NCBI RefSeq assembly: GCF_009832865.1 | Contig: NZ_CP047130.1 | Span: 2,294,001 to 2,358,000, forward strand | From: Colwellia sp. 20A7 | GTDB lineage: Bacteria; Pseudomonadota; Gammaproteobacteria; Enterobacterales; Alteromonadaceae | DNA: 64,000 nucleotides | Direction: 5' to 3' | Part shown: positions 18,003 through 27,216 of the stretch, piece by piece | How positions within the stretch are numbered: position 1 is the stretch's first letter | How the letters are laid out: every line of letters begins with the position of its first letter | Translations under genes and position numbers: made by a program | The notes under the pieces: model-generated | Database searches by the model: none | Told to the model about the DNA's origin: nothing | Seen by the model: the letters and a program-made list of their open reading frames with translations, nothing else

Positions 18003-19358
18003 ATGGCAATAATCACTAAAGACATTATTACGGTAAAGCAGTTACTTGAGTTACCGTTAATGATACCTCCTTATCAGCGGCCGTATAAATGGCAAGCGCA
18101 TAATGTGAATCAACTAATTGAAGATGTGATGCTACACCGTAATAAAAGCCGTTATCGCTTAGGGACGGTTGTCTTACATCAAGAAAAGTTGCATGAAGAG
18201 TCATCGGTTGTAGGAGAGGCGGATAAACTATCTATTGTTGACGGGCAACAGCGCTTGTTAACCTTAGCGCTGTTATATTCGCTATTAGATAAAAACAGCA
18301 TGATAACACCTGCAATATTTAGCCATGCGTTTCAATCAAACATCACCATTACTAATTTAAAACACAATGCCGCGGTGATTAATAGCCGATTGAATCAGTT
18401 GAGTGAGTCAGTAAGAGAAGAGCTGGTTGATTTTATACTGCACAAGTGTGAAGTGATTTCGATACGTCTTGATGATTTAAGTGAAGCCTTTCAGTTTTTT
18501 GATTCACAAAATGCCCGTGGTAAAGAGCTAGCCCCTTATGATTTGCTTAAAGCGTTTCATTTACGTGAAATGGAAAATAATACTCAAGCCGAACGCATTG
18601 AGTGTGTCGCTAATTGGGAGAAAGAAGTTAGCCCCGATAAAAACGTGGCTGTGAATTTGGAAACCATTATGAGCGACTATTTGTTTAGGGTGCGTCGCTG
18701 GTGTAAAGGCTTGTCGGGAGCGTATTTTAGCCGTCATACTATTGCTGAATTTAAAGGTGTTAATTTAACCTCTACTCCTTATCCTTTTACTATGCCCTTT
18801 AGAGCGATTGATTATATGGTAGGGCAGTATAATGAAGACAAAGTAAGGGCATGGGATATGAAAAATATGCATTATCCCTTTCAAATTGACCAAACTATGA
18901 TTAATGGTAAGCGCTTTTTTGAGTATATTCATTACTACATAAACGTCTACCAAACACTGTTTTTACAAGGCACTGAAGCTCTTCATCATCTTATTACTAC
19001 GATTGAGGGTTACGAAGGAAAAAGTCGGGTAGGTGATCATTATGTTAAAAATTTATTCTATTGCTCTGTTTTACATTATTACGACAAATTCGGTGATGTT
19101 GAGTTAGAAAACGCGGCAAAGTTGTGTTTTGTGTGGAGTTATCAAATTCGTTTAAAACAACACCGTGTACCAATTGAGTCGATTGATAATCATGCCATGA
19201 GTCATGGCAGTATTTTTTCAGTGATTAGTAATGCGCTACATCCACATGAAGTATTAACTATGGTGGTTAAACCCATGAAAACCTCTGATATTAAAGGCAC
19301 CAAAATAGACGGTTTGGCGAGTAAGTTTAAGTTATTGGGGTACCTTAGTAATGATTAA
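18003..19358 (+). CDS. DUF262 protein (GmrS-like NTPase/nickase domain)
   Basis: This 451-residue protein carries the DUF262 signature: an N-terminal IPPYQRPYKW block (residues about 21-30) and SIVDGQQRLLTLALL (about residue 77), plus a RGKEL motif. DUF262 is the ParB-like nucleotide-hydrolysing half of GmrSD type IV restriction enzymes and is common in phage-defence loci. The C-terminal region lacks an obvious HNH motif, so the nuclease function may come from the next gene, which it overlaps by eight bases. It starts 40 bases after the HsdR/HsdS fusion. Confidence 0.8.
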   Translation: MAIITKDIITVKQLLELPLMIPPYQRPYKWQAHNVNQLIEDVMLHRNKSRYRLGTVVLHQEKLHEESSVVGEADKLSIVDGQQRLLTLALLYSLLDKNSMITPAIFSHAFQSNITITNLKHNAAVINSRLNQLSESVREELVDFILHKCEVISIRLDDLSEAFQFFDSQNARGKELAPYDLLKAFHLREMENNTQAERIECVANWEKEVSPDKNVAVNLETIMSDYLFRVRRWCKGLSGAYFSRHTIAEFKGVNLTSTPYPFTMPFRAIDYMVGQYNEDKVRAWDMKNMHYPFQIDQTMINGKRFFEYIHYYINVYQTLFLQGTEALHHLITTIEGYEGKSRVGDHYVKNLFYCSVLHYYDKFGDVELENAAKLCFVWSYQIRLKQHRVPIESIDNHAMSHGSIFSVISNALHPHEVLTMVVKPMKTSDIKGTKIDGLASKFKLLGYLSND

Positions 19359-21309
19359 TGCAGTGAACGAGACTCATCAAGTTAACTCTTCTTCGAAACC
19401 CTCTGCGAAAGTATCAGATAATAAGGAAGTGACCGAACTTTCAATCACTAATTTATTTAGTGAAGGTGAATATGTTATTCCTATTTATCAACGTAACTAT
19501 GCGTGGGGTGAGCCCGAAGTTGAGCAGTTATTACAAGATATTTTAGATGTTGCAGACCAAGCTGGCGTGCAAGCTAAATCATATTACATTGGTAGTTTGG
19601 TTGCCTATAAACGTAAAAATGGTAACTATGAAACCATAGATGGGCAACAGCGCCATACCACGCTAAGTATTATTATTTCAGCGTTGCGCAATGAGTTTGG
19701 TTTAGCGGTTAATAATATAACACGCTCTAACTTAGGCTTTGATAGCCGCCCTAAATCAGATGAAACCCTACGTTCAATGTTTCATGGCAGTGACTTAGAC
19801 ATTGAAGAGAAATCAATGCGTGTGGCTTACCAAGTTGTTAAGCGTTTTTTTAGTAACGAAAAAGCGAAAGTGACGTTATTTGCGGAGTATTTATTAACGC
19901 ACGTTAAAATATTACGCGTGATTGTTCCCCACGATACCGATCTGAATCATTACTTTGAAATTATGAACAATCGCGGTGAACAGCTTGAAAAACATGAGGT
20001 ATTAAAAGCGCGCTTGATGGATGCGTTAGATCATGAAACAGAGCGAGAGGCGTTTGCTAAAACATGGGATGCTTGTGCTGATTTGCACCGTTATGTGCAA
20101 CTGTCGTTTGATACCAAATCGCGTAATACGTTATTTTCTAATCAATGGAATAAAAGCCCCGAGGGTTTTGAAAGCCTGAATAATGTATTTGGGCAAACGC
20201 AAAGCCAAGATAACGCGGTTACTTTTGAGCAAATAATCAATGCACCACAATATCGTAATACAACTGATACCGTGGTAAATGAAGGTGATGGAACATTTAA
20301 TTCGGTTATTAATTTTTCTAACTTTTTACTTCATGTATTACGTATTACTACGCAAAAAGATGTGCCGCTAGATGATAAGCGATTATTAGACACTTTCGCC
20401 TTATATAATCCTGCGCCTAAAGACTTTGTTGTGGCGCTGTTAAAAACTCGGTTATTGTTTGATAGATATATATTAAAGCGTGAAAATGACGAAGATTGGA
20501 GTTTAAAAACACTTAAAAAATACACCAATGAGCAAGTGACTTTTAGCTATGTGAATAGTTTTGATAATGATGCGCACAATAAACAACTGATTATGTTGTT
20601 ATCTATGTTCCATGTGTCGTTTCCAACCTTGGTATATAAGCATTGGTTGAATGCTTCATTGCATTATTTATATCAAAATACCGATGACCATTTACGTGTA
20701 GATAGTGCCGATTATCTCAACTTTTTAGAAGAGCTGAGTGATAGCTTCTTCTTCGGTCGTTTTGGTCAAGTTGCGGAAGATGCTGAGCCACTTGATTACT
20801 TTGATTTAACCTATAAAAAACCTACGCTTCCTATTGTTTTAGATAAGTCATATTTACAGCAAGGTACGGGAGTACAAAACTTTATATTCAATCGTCTTGA
20901 TTACCTGCTTTGGAAAAATTTAATATCAAAGGCATTTACTAAGCAAGAAGGCGGGGCAGATATTGATTACATTACTAAGCGCTTAAAAGGTTTTAGTTTT
21001 ACATTCCGCACATCGGTTGAACATTACTTTCCACAAAACCCTTTAGGTAGTGAGCCTATGGTTACATCTGGCGTTTTACCTAACGGTGTAGATTCGTTCG
21101 GTAACTTATGTTTAATTAGCCGTTCAGATAATTCTAAACTTAGTAACTACCTCCCTACCGCCAAGAAAGAGCATTACGAAAAAGCGACCACAATCGAAAG
21201 CCTTAAACAGGTATTTATGATGAGTTACCCTGATTGGACGACTTCAACACAAGGCATTAAAAATATAAAGTCACATGAAGATATGATGATTAAAATTTTA
21301 CAAGGCTAA
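19351..21309 (+). CDS. DUF262-DUF1524 (GmrSD-like) protein
   Basis: This 652-residue protein has an N-terminal DUF262 domain: VIPIYQRNYAWGEPEVEQLL at about residue 38 and TIDGQQRHTTLSII at about residue 90. A C-terminal DUF1524-like His-Me nuclease domain follows, with VEHYFPQNP at about residue 560 and DSFGNLCLISRSDNSKLSNY. This is the single-chain GmrSD type IV architecture, which in characterised members cuts DNA with modified cytosines. Pairing with a second DUF262 protein overlapping by eight bases is seen near type I loci. Defence is inferred. Confidence 0.82.
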   Translation: MINAVNETHQVNSSSKPSAKVSDNKEVTELSITNLFSEGEYVIPIYQRNYAWGEPEVEQLLQDILDVADQAGVQAKSYYIGSLVAYKRKNGNYETIDGQQRHTTLSIIISALRNEFGLAVNNITRSNLGFDSRPKSDETLRSMFHGSDLDIEEKSMRVAYQVVKRFFSNEKAKVTLFAEYLLTHVKILRVIVPHDTDLNHYFEIMNNRGEQLEKHEVLKARLMDALDHETEREAFAKTWDACADLHRYVQLSFDTKSRNTLFSNQWNKSPEGFESLNNVFGQTQSQDNAVTFEQIINAPQYRNTTDTVVNEGDGTFNSVINFSNFLLHVLRITTQKDVPLDDKRLLDTFALYNPAPKDFVVALLKTRLLFDRYILKRENDEDWSLKTLKKYTNEQVTFSYVNSFDNDAHNKQLIMLLSMFHVSFPTLVYKHWLNASLHYLYQNTDDHLRVDSADYLNFLEELSDSFFFGRFGQVAEDAEPLDYFDLTYKKPTLPIVLDKSYLQQGTGVQNFIFNRLDYLLWKNLISKAFTKQEGGADIDYITKRLKGFSFTFRTSVEHYFPQNPLGSEPMVTSGVLPNGVDSFGNLCLISRSDNSKLSNYLPTAKKEHYEKATTIESLKQVFMMSYPDWTTSTQGIKNIKSHEDMMIKILQG

Positions 21310-21366
21310 CAAGTAACAGTATTTATTTTGTATAAGTAAAATAAATAGTTAAAGGATTATTAAGAA

Positions 21367-22443
21367 ATGACACATACAAAGGTTACCTGTTCAGGTTGCG
21401 ATAAAGTTTACAATATACCGAATGCTAAAATACCTGCTAAAGGTGGTAAAAGTAAATGTACTCGCTGTAAAGGTGTTGTAGTTATTCCTCCACCGGCGGC
21501 GGTTACACCAAAGGCTGCTAAACTAAAAAAAGTGGCTATAACACCTAGTCAACTTGATAAAGGTATTAAAGTTACCGAAAATAAAATAGTTACTGTAAGT
21601 AATATAACTGAGCCGAAAACTGCCCCCCTTAAGGTGACAGAGCCGATCACAAAAGCACCAAGTACTAACAGACAAATTGCAGAAGAAAAACTTAAAACAT
21701 CGAAAGCGGTAGTTTCTAAAAAAAGTGATAAAGCTAAGCAAATTGCAATTACTGAGTTGAATAAATTAGATAAGCCGCAAAGAAGTGCACTGTTAATAGT
21801 TGTTAGCATTATTTTGTTTTTTATTAGCGCTAAAATATTTAAAGATGTAACCGGCCTAGGCTGGATATTCGGGCGATTAATTAGCATATTTATTTTGGCT
21901 TTTTTTATTTTTATGGGAATAGGGATAGTGAAAAGGATCAAAAATAAGATTGTGATATTTGATGATACGAAAGATGTTTTATCATCATTCTTAGTACCTA
22001 TTTCTTTAATTGCGGTATATGTAGGGTTTTTAATTGTTGTTTCGATGGTGATAGGTAGTGAACTTTTTGATACGGCTATTGTAAATGGGGTATGGTACCT
22101 GTCATGTATTGTTGTTCCTGCATATTTTTTATATTTAACTATAGCCACTGCTATATTTCATAATAGTAAGGTAGGGCGAGTCGAATTAACCTCTGCAATT
22201 TGTGCGAAGATAGGGTTAGGTGTACTTTACCCTTTAGTAATAATTCATGAATTATTAACCATAGGTAAAAAGACAAAACAAAATCCTGATGGAACAATAA
22301 CAATCGTAGAAAAAAGCCCTATGTTTTTAATTATATTTTCGCTGATAGGCGGAGGTCTCATAACTAAGTTGATTAATGGTCAAGCTGTTTATGAGTTAAA
22401 TGCACAAGGTTCAAAAACAATTGAAAATAACGGTGACCAATAA
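21367..22443 (+). CDS. Zinc-ribbon multipass membrane protein
   Basis: This 358-residue protein begins with a zinc ribbon of the MJ0042 type: two CxxC pairs (CSGCDKVYNIPNAKIP and, at about residue 31, CTRC). A Lys/Thr/Pro-rich linker (residues 45-140) follows, then about six hydrophobic segments in the last 220 residues. I do not recognise the membrane domain. It lies 57 bases after the DUF262-DUF1524 gene, with a good AAGGATTATTAAGAA leader, so it could be a membrane partner in the same patch or an unrelated last gene before tRNA-Pro. Confidence 0.55.
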   Translation: MTHTKVTCSGCDKVYNIPNAKIPAKGGKSKCTRCKGVVVIPPPAAVTPKAAKLKKVAITPSQLDKGIKVTENKIVTVSNITEPKTAPLKVTEPITKAPSTNRQIAEEKLKTSKAVVSKKSDKAKQIAITELNKLDKPQRSALLIVVSIILFFISAKIFKDVTGLGWIFGRLISIFILAFFIFMGIGIVKRIKNKIVIFDDTKDVLSSFLVPISLIAVYVGFLIVVSMVIGSELFDTAIVNGVWYLSCIVVPAYFLYLTIATAIFHNSKVGRVELTSAICAKIGLGVLYPLVIIHELLTIGKKTKQNPDGTITIVEKSPMFLIIFSLIGGGLITKLINGQAVYELNAQGSKTIENNGDQ

Positions 22444-22512
22444 ATATAATGTTTACATTAAAGTGTATTGTTAGCCAATTCTGAATTGCTATTGAGTATG
22501 GTATTAGCCAGA

Positions 22513-22559
22513 CACAAAAAAGCCACTTCAACAGTTATTTAAACTATTATTAAGTGGCT
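22513..22559 (-). terminator. Probable original terminator of tRNA-Pro
   Basis: AGCCACTT and AAGTGGCT form a stem which, read on the minus strand, ends in a T-run. It lies just outside the left attachment core, exactly where the terminator of tRNA-Pro would have been before the element inserted. The tRNA now uses a different terminator supplied by the element at 54728-54751. Confidence 0.6.
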
Positions 22560-22572
22560 GATTTTATTTTCT

Positions 22573-22602
22573 TAATTTGGTCGGAGTAGCAAGATTCGAA
22601 CT
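22573..22602. other. Left attachment core (displaced tRNA-Pro 3' end)
   Basis: Thirty bases are identical to 54758-54787. They comprise the last 25 bases of tRNA-Pro (T-arm part, acceptor strand, CCA) plus flanking TAATT. Sequence similarity stops abruptly after ...TTCGAACT. This is the duplicated target left by tRNA 3'-end integration. Confidence 0.92.
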
Positions 22603-22651
22603 ATTGAGTATGAAATATAAAAAACAAGGAGTATGCTTTGGTGTAGGTGGT

Positions 22652-22673
22652 AGTGTTACTTCCGGTGTTACAT
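22652..22673 (+). promoter_or_regulatory. Probable integrase arm site, left end
   Basis: AGTGTTACTT, three bases, then GTGTTACAT: this matches 19 of 22 bases with 54619-54640 near the other end, in the same orientation and outside any gene. It lies 50 bases inside the left core. The paired occurrence next to both cores suggests arm-type binding sites for the element's integrase. Confidence 0.7.
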
Positions 22674-22825
22674 AAAGTTAAAGTCATAACAGGTTACACG
22701 ATCAAAGCATAACCTAGTATTAAAAAAGTTTTCAATGGTACTACTTTAGCTGAGTTAGATTCATCTATCTACAGGTTTAGCTAGGTGAACAAGATGGGCA
22801 TCAGATATACAGGAATTAATTTAGC

Positions 22826-23599
22826 TCAGTTAGTTAGTGTAGGATTAACTAGTTCTAACAATGCCTTACTTTTTTCTTTATACTTTTCTTTAGCTATAGC
22901 CTTTTCCTGTTTTGATAAGGGTCTATTAGAATTCTCGCTACTTTCATCCCTTGCGATAAAGTCACACAAGGTATGCAAATGGCCTAGGGCTTTTTTTTCC
23001 AGCTCCTTTAATAGTTTTTGTGTTTGCTCTAGTTCAGATTTAACCTTTTCGTGCTCAGCCCTGCTTACAAAGGAATTAGGTAGAGCGTATTCTATATTAA
23101 CTTTGGGGACCACTGTTGCTTTTGTTTGATCTGCTTTGAGCTCTTTAGCAGCTTTTTTCTCTACTAAGAGTTTAGCATTAGCCTCTTTCTCATAGTTATA
23201 TCCTCGTTCAATCAGTAACTCAATAGTTTCGCTGATCCCTAAGTTCTTTTGATCGGCTAATTTTGTCAGATGATTTGATGAGCTATTGTAGATTGTATAG
23301 ATGTGTTTAGATTTTCCACTTTTAATAACTTTCTTAATATGTTTTTTTTGTCTAAACGTACCTTTCATTATATTTATGAAATCCTTCGCTTGAAAGAACC
23401 CTAATTCCTCATTTGGGCTATTCAAGTACCCTAAACGTTCAAGGGTATTGACCAAGGTTCCCTTCAGGTTATCATGCCGAGAACATTCATGTGTTTCAAT
23501 AATTCGAATTCCTTTATCAACTAAATAGGTTAAAACTTCCCCACATTGTTCCTCGGAAAACTTTTCTAACCAATCGCTTCTACTGAACACTTTTACCAC
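22826..23599 (-). CDS. DNA-binding/coiled-coil protein beside the iterons
   Basis: This 257-residue protein has an alpha-helical N-terminal half with basic patches (TFRQKKHIKKVIKSGKSKH) and a charged C-terminal half with coiled-coil stretches (ELEQTQKLLKELEKKALG). I do not recognise a family. It reads away from the iteron array and divergent from the initiator-like gene, the position of a plasmid accessory, partition or copy-control gene. A role in replication control is inference. Confidence 0.6.
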   Translation of the reverse strand: MVKVFSRSDWLEKFSEEQCGEVLTYLVDKGIRIIETHECSRHDNLKGTLVNTLERLGYLNSPNEELGFFQAKDFINIMKGTFRQKKHIKKVIKSGKSKHIYTIYNSSSNHLTKLADQKNLGISETIELLIERGYNYEKEANAKLLVEKKAAKELKADQTKATVVPKVNIEYALPNSFVSRAEHEKVKSELEQTQKLLKELEKKALGHLHTLCDFIARDESSENSNRPLSKQEKAIAKEKYKEKSKALLELVNPTLTN

Positions 23600-23652
23600 A
23601 ATAAGACTCCTTATATTTTATATTACATTACACTATTAATTTAATTGTTACT

Positions 23653-23765
23653 AGCGATATTAGAAGTGACATTAGGGTGACATTAGCGTGATATTAGGAG
23701 TGACATTAGCGTGACATTAGCGTGATATTAGGAGTGACATTAGTGTGACATTAGATGTGATGTTG
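23653..23765. repeat. Iteron array, GTGAYATTAG
   Basis: Copies of GTGACATTAG or GTGATATTAG begin at 23666, 23677, 23688, 23700, 23711, 23722, 23734 and 23745, with degenerate copies at about 23655 and 23757. Steps are 11, 11, 12, 11, 11, 12, 11 and 12 bases, close to one helical turn, so all sites face one side of the helix. The array lies between two divergent genes and beside an AT-rich stretch, which is the layout of an iteron-type replication origin. Confidence 0.85.
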
Positions 23766-23885
23766 CAGTGTTATTATAATAAATATTATCGATGATATTT
23801 TAATAATGTCATTATAATATTTACATTTATACCAGGGGGTATTTATGTTATAAATATACATCTTACCCTAAGAACCTACCTCAAT
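23766..23885. other. AT-rich segment beside iterons, candidate unwinding element
   Basis: The segment following the iterons is nearly all A and T up to about 23830, with imperfect palindromes around ATCGAT. It ends just before the initiator-like gene. In iteron plasmids such a stretch is where the strands open. It could equally be only the promoter of the downstream gene. Confidence 0.5.
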
Positions 23886-25082
23886 ATGTATCTAAAATAC
23901 TTAAGGAACTCTAAAGATAATTTTCATACAAATACTAAGTATCTACTTTTGAAAATTATACAGAATTTTGGAAAAAATATTATCATAGATAAGAAGACTG
24001 CTGAGTTATCAAAACTGTTTGGTATGTCACCTCGTACAGTTTCGAATGGACTACATGATTTAGTCCATTATAAGTACCTAAATAAAGTCGTAAGACCAAA
24101 TGGTGCTGGGCGACCAATTAATAGATATAACGATACACCTAAGCTAATAAAATATTTATCAGAGCTCAGTAATGAATCAACAGATACCCATAAAAAAATT
24201 ATTGATGGATTATTAAAGGATAAAGACGCTCATCCATTGAAAATACCTCAAAGGTTATTACTAGCGGTCATGCTTAGTTGGTCGGATAAAGGTGGTGTCG
24301 TACGTGATCTCGGAATATCTGATTTATCTTCATTGACAGGTTTGAGTAAAGACAGTGTAAAATCCCAGCTAAAAACCTTAGTTTCTAGCAAATATATAAT
24401 ATCCTATATTCCAGGGGTCACTGGAAAGTTTTTAATAGGAACAGCAAAGTCTGTTTATCAAATGAGCTTACATCATGATAGTTATGCCATTGATGAAAAT
24501 CCAAGCAAAGTAATTATTGTTCCTTCTCATGAGAATATTAACAGCATAACAGCCTCTTCTATTTATCAGTTAGCTGGAACCTTTATCAAAAAAAACTCTC
24601 CTGAGATGGGTAAATTACAATATAAAATACTTGAAGATTTAACCAAAGGTAATAACCTGTTTAATAAATTTGAATTATTTTTTGAATTTTTCAATATAAT
24701 TGAAATGCGAGAGGTTATTGAATACTTTCAGCAAAGCTTAGATCAATATGTTTCTTCATTATTGACTTATCATTGGGAAGAGTTATTAAGTATCGCCCCT
24801 AAATACTTCGATACATTGAAGGAGCAGATAGAGAAAGAAACTTTACCCATGAAGCTAATTAAAGGTAATGAAAAAGACTTTCCATCTACAGAACAAAGAG
24901 AATTATTATTTAAATTCGTATATGACATTGTTGTATATATTGCTAAAGATATTGTTAATATGCTGAACTATGATAGCGATCTCCATGATACTTCTGCAGC
25001 TTACAACATTCTCCCTAATATTGATAAGTTTGGTAAACGTAACGATCTCTTAATCTATGTTGCAAAAACTAATAGCCTTTAG
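23886..25082 (+). CDS. Winged-helix replication-initiator-like protein
   Basis: This 398-residue protein contains two helix-turn-helix-like units. One is at about residues 30-75 (LFGMSPRTVSNGLHDLVHYK) and one at about 125-180 (LSSLTGLSKDSVKSQLKTLV), each followed by a basic wing. Two winged-helix domains in tandem, directly downstream of phased iterons, is the arrangement of iteron-binding Rep proteins. I cannot match it to a named Rep family. It could instead be a transcription factor using the iterons as operators. Confidence 0.55.
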   Translation: MYLKYLRNSKDNFHTNTKYLLLKIIQNFGKNIIIDKKTAELSKLFGMSPRTVSNGLHDLVHYKYLNKVVRPNGAGRPINRYNDTPKLIKYLSELSNESTDTHKKIIDGLLKDKDAHPLKIPQRLLLAVMLSWSDKGGVVRDLGISDLSSLTGLSKDSVKSQLKTLVSSKYIISYIPGVTGKFLIGTAKSVYQMSLHHDSYAIDENPSKVIIVPSHENINSITASSIYQLAGTFIKKNSPEMGKLQYKILEDLTKGNNLFNKFELFFEFFNIIEMREVIEYFQQSLDQYVSSLLTYHWEELLSIAPKYFDTLKEQIEKETLPMKLIKGNEKDFPSTEQRELLFKFVYDIVVYIAKDIVNMLNYDSDLHDTSAAYNILPNIDKFGKRNDLLIYVAKTNSL

Positions 25083-25389
25083 CCATATTGAATTAGCAGA
25101 ATATGTTTTGCTGAATACATGATAGCTATTCCAGGGGAGTTACTTAAGAGCGCATAGCTATACTATCAAACAGTTAGTGCTATGATCGCGGTCAGTTGTA
25201 GTATTACATACTTAATACTGTTCTTATTTACTACTTCAATAACCATACTACTAACACTAATAAACCAATGTAGTGTTATATCAACTAAATAATACTTTGT
25301 ACTGAGAGTTGCAATAAGCAACGGATCAGTAGTTATTAATTACATGCCAGTTTCACTTATATGAACTTAACAATCATAGAGTGATAACA

Positions 25390-26028
25390 ATGAAGACACG
25401 TCTAACAACTAATAGAAACTTAACGCTTTACACAAACCATACTTACAAAGGAATGCCAGTACTAGGTATTCATGGTGGTATGGTAGAAGAATATCTAGCT
25501 AAGCTACATCAGACTATCGAGCTTGCATTACAACAACATTCAAAAGTATTTGCTATACGTATTAATTTGAATTTCCCAGTAGGTACTCCACCGGAAGTTG
25601 TTGAGGGTGCTATCAAGCGGTTTAACGAAGCCTTAAAGTACCAATTAACAGCTATTAGTAAAATACCAAACTCATCTGGCAGGTTACCTCATAAACTAAG
25701 TTATCGTGTTGTATGGGCTCGTGAGAGGGTAGAGAGTGATTTACCACATTACCACCTATTAATAATAACAAACGGAAATGCTATTCAGTCGGTAGGTCAA
25801 TATGAAATGGGTTCAGGGAGTATATACGACTGTATTATATGGTCGTGGAATTCCGCTATTTATTTACCTAATGAAACGTCATACGTTAACTTTTCTAGAA
25901 GCGGTGAGTTTATAATTAAACGTGGACAGTCTTACGACGATTTATTTGAAGCTGGTAGTTACCTATGTAAAGTTTATTCAAAAGAGTTCTCTGCATATGG
26001 CAATAGCTTTGGTTGTAGTCGTAATTAA
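25390..26028 (+). CDS. YagK/YfjJ (inovirus Gp2-like) protein, copy 1
   Basis: This protein of about 212 residues fits the YagK/YfjJ C-terminal domain family, also annotated as inovirus-type Gp2, found in satellite elements and filamentous-phage-like islands. The diagnostic core is a strand with RVVWARERVE followed by LPHYHLLIITN, an HxH-containing segment like that of HUH nucleases, and later AGSYLCKVYSK. The first possible start is a GTG at 25381; I prefer the ATG at 25390. A diverged paralogue follows. A role in element replication or mobilisation is inferred. Confidence 0.65.
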   Translation: MKTRLTTNRNLTLYTNHTYKGMPVLGIHGGMVEEYLAKLHQTIELALQQHSKVFAIRINLNFPVGTPPEVVEGAIKRFNEALKYQLTAISKIPNSSGRLPHKLSYRVVWARERVESDLPHYHLLIITNGNAIQSVGQYEMGSGSIYDCIIWSWNSAIYLPNETSYVNFSRSGEFIIKRGQSYDDLFEAGSYLCKVYSKEFSAYGNSFGCSRN

Positions 26029-26165
26029 ACGTTAATGGTCTAGCTGTCAGTCTGAATGGCCGCTGGGCTAACTATCTTTAAGCTAAATTAGCAGGCATTG
26101 GCTTCGATCGTGTTAATAAAAACAGAGTTGGTTAACTTTATGAAATTAAATATAAAGGAGTTAAC

Positions 26166-26837
26166 ATGTATAAACAATTATTAGAAAGAAACTTGAACGT
26201 ATACTTTGGTGATCAGTATATGGGTATCCCACTTCAATTAGGTGAGGAATATCACATAGAAGAGTACTTAGTGGGCACGTACAACACGATATTTGAGGCT
26301 TTAAACGAATACCCTAATACTTGCGTGGTTCGGGTTGATTTAAGGCTACCTATGCATTACAGGTCGTCTAACGATTATGTAATACGGCGATTCTTTGAAT
26401 TTTTACAAGAGCTGCTTAACACTGATTTACAAGAACGAAAGGAGGCAGGCCAACAGGTCGCATCTTGTAATATCAGATATGTGGCAGCACGGGACAGAAA
26501 CAAATTTAATACTGAACAGTACCATGTTTTACTCATGTTTAACCTCGATGTTTATAATTGTATTGGAGCGTATAGAGAAAACGTTGGGGGTAATATGGCC
26601 GAAAGAATTCGAATGGCCTGGGCTGAAGCGTTATCTAATGAGGTGGAATACATAGCCAGAGCTAATTTAGTAAACGTACCTAAAAACCCCGTTTTGTACA
26701 TTAATTATGTAAAGGGTAATTCATTTACATTTGAGTATGAACTTAAAGAAATATTCAAAAGGTTTAGCTATTTTACAACGATTAAAGATAAAAGCTTTAA
26801 CCAAGGCTACACCCCATTTCTTTGTAGCGCTAAATGA
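26166..26837 (+). CDS. YagK/YfjJ (inovirus Gp2-like) protein, copy 2
   Basis: This 223-residue protein is a diverged paralogue of the preceding gene: LERNLNVYFGDQYMGIPLQ parallels the copy 1 start, IRYVAARDRNKFNTEQYHVLLMFN parallels the HYH segment, and the C-terminal SYF/KxF region is kept. Here the first His of HxH is replaced (QYHVL), so it may have lost the activity of copy 1. AAAGGAG precedes the ATG. A strong terminator follows 50 bases later, so the replication module ends here. Confidence 0.65.
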   Translation: MYKQLLERNLNVYFGDQYMGIPLQLGEEYHIEEYLVGTYNTIFEALNEYPNTCVVRVDLRLPMHYRSSNDYVIRRFFEFLQELLNTDLQERKEAGQQVASCNIRYVAARDRNKFNTEQYHVLLMFNLDVYNCIGAYRENVGGNMAERIRMAWAEALSNEVEYIARANLVNVPKNPVLYINYVKGNSFTFEYELKEIFKRFSYFTTIKDKSFNQGYTPFLCSAK

Positions 26838-26889
26838 CGCTGCAGTTAAAGATTCTCCTGAATCGATAGTCCATCAATTAAGCATGATA

Positions 26890-26914
26890 TAGCCCTCGGT
26901 TTACACCGAGGGCT
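26890..26914 (+). terminator. Strong terminator ending the replication module
   Basis: AGCCCTCGGT and ACCGAGGGCT form a perfect ten-base stem with a four-base loop, followed by TTTGT. Confidence 0.85.
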
Positions 26915-27216
26915 TTGTATCACGACATCGACCAACATTAAGGTTTAAGAAGCTTAACTTAGTGAAATCAATGCCTGTGTAAGCAGGTACATCTCGATGA
27001 TATATTCCTAGTACAATAGCTCTGAAGTGGCTTTAAGGGCGTTTTGAAAGATAATATATACCAGACTTCTTGTTGAGTAGATTGGATATTTACTATCGTA
27101 AGTATTAGGTGGTTCATACCCAAGTACTGTAAATTAGTTAGAGTGACCTGATATCTACTTGATATTTATTATTGTAGGTATAATATTGCATTATCGAAAA
27201 TAACTATAGCAGATTC
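26915..27216. other. Intergenic segment, no gene seen
   Basis: This 300-base stretch between the replication module and the broken nuclease gene contains stop codons in all frames and no strong palindrome. It probably holds the promoter of the former EEP-family gene. Confidence 0.4.

Noticed and set aside
21549..22148. 199-codon minus-strand frame
   Set aside because: It is antisense to the zinc-ribbon membrane protein, whose domain pattern is clear on the plus strand.
23653..23765. CRISPR array
   Set aside because: The repeats are 10 bases at 11-12 base steps, with no spacers and no cas genes; they fit iterons.
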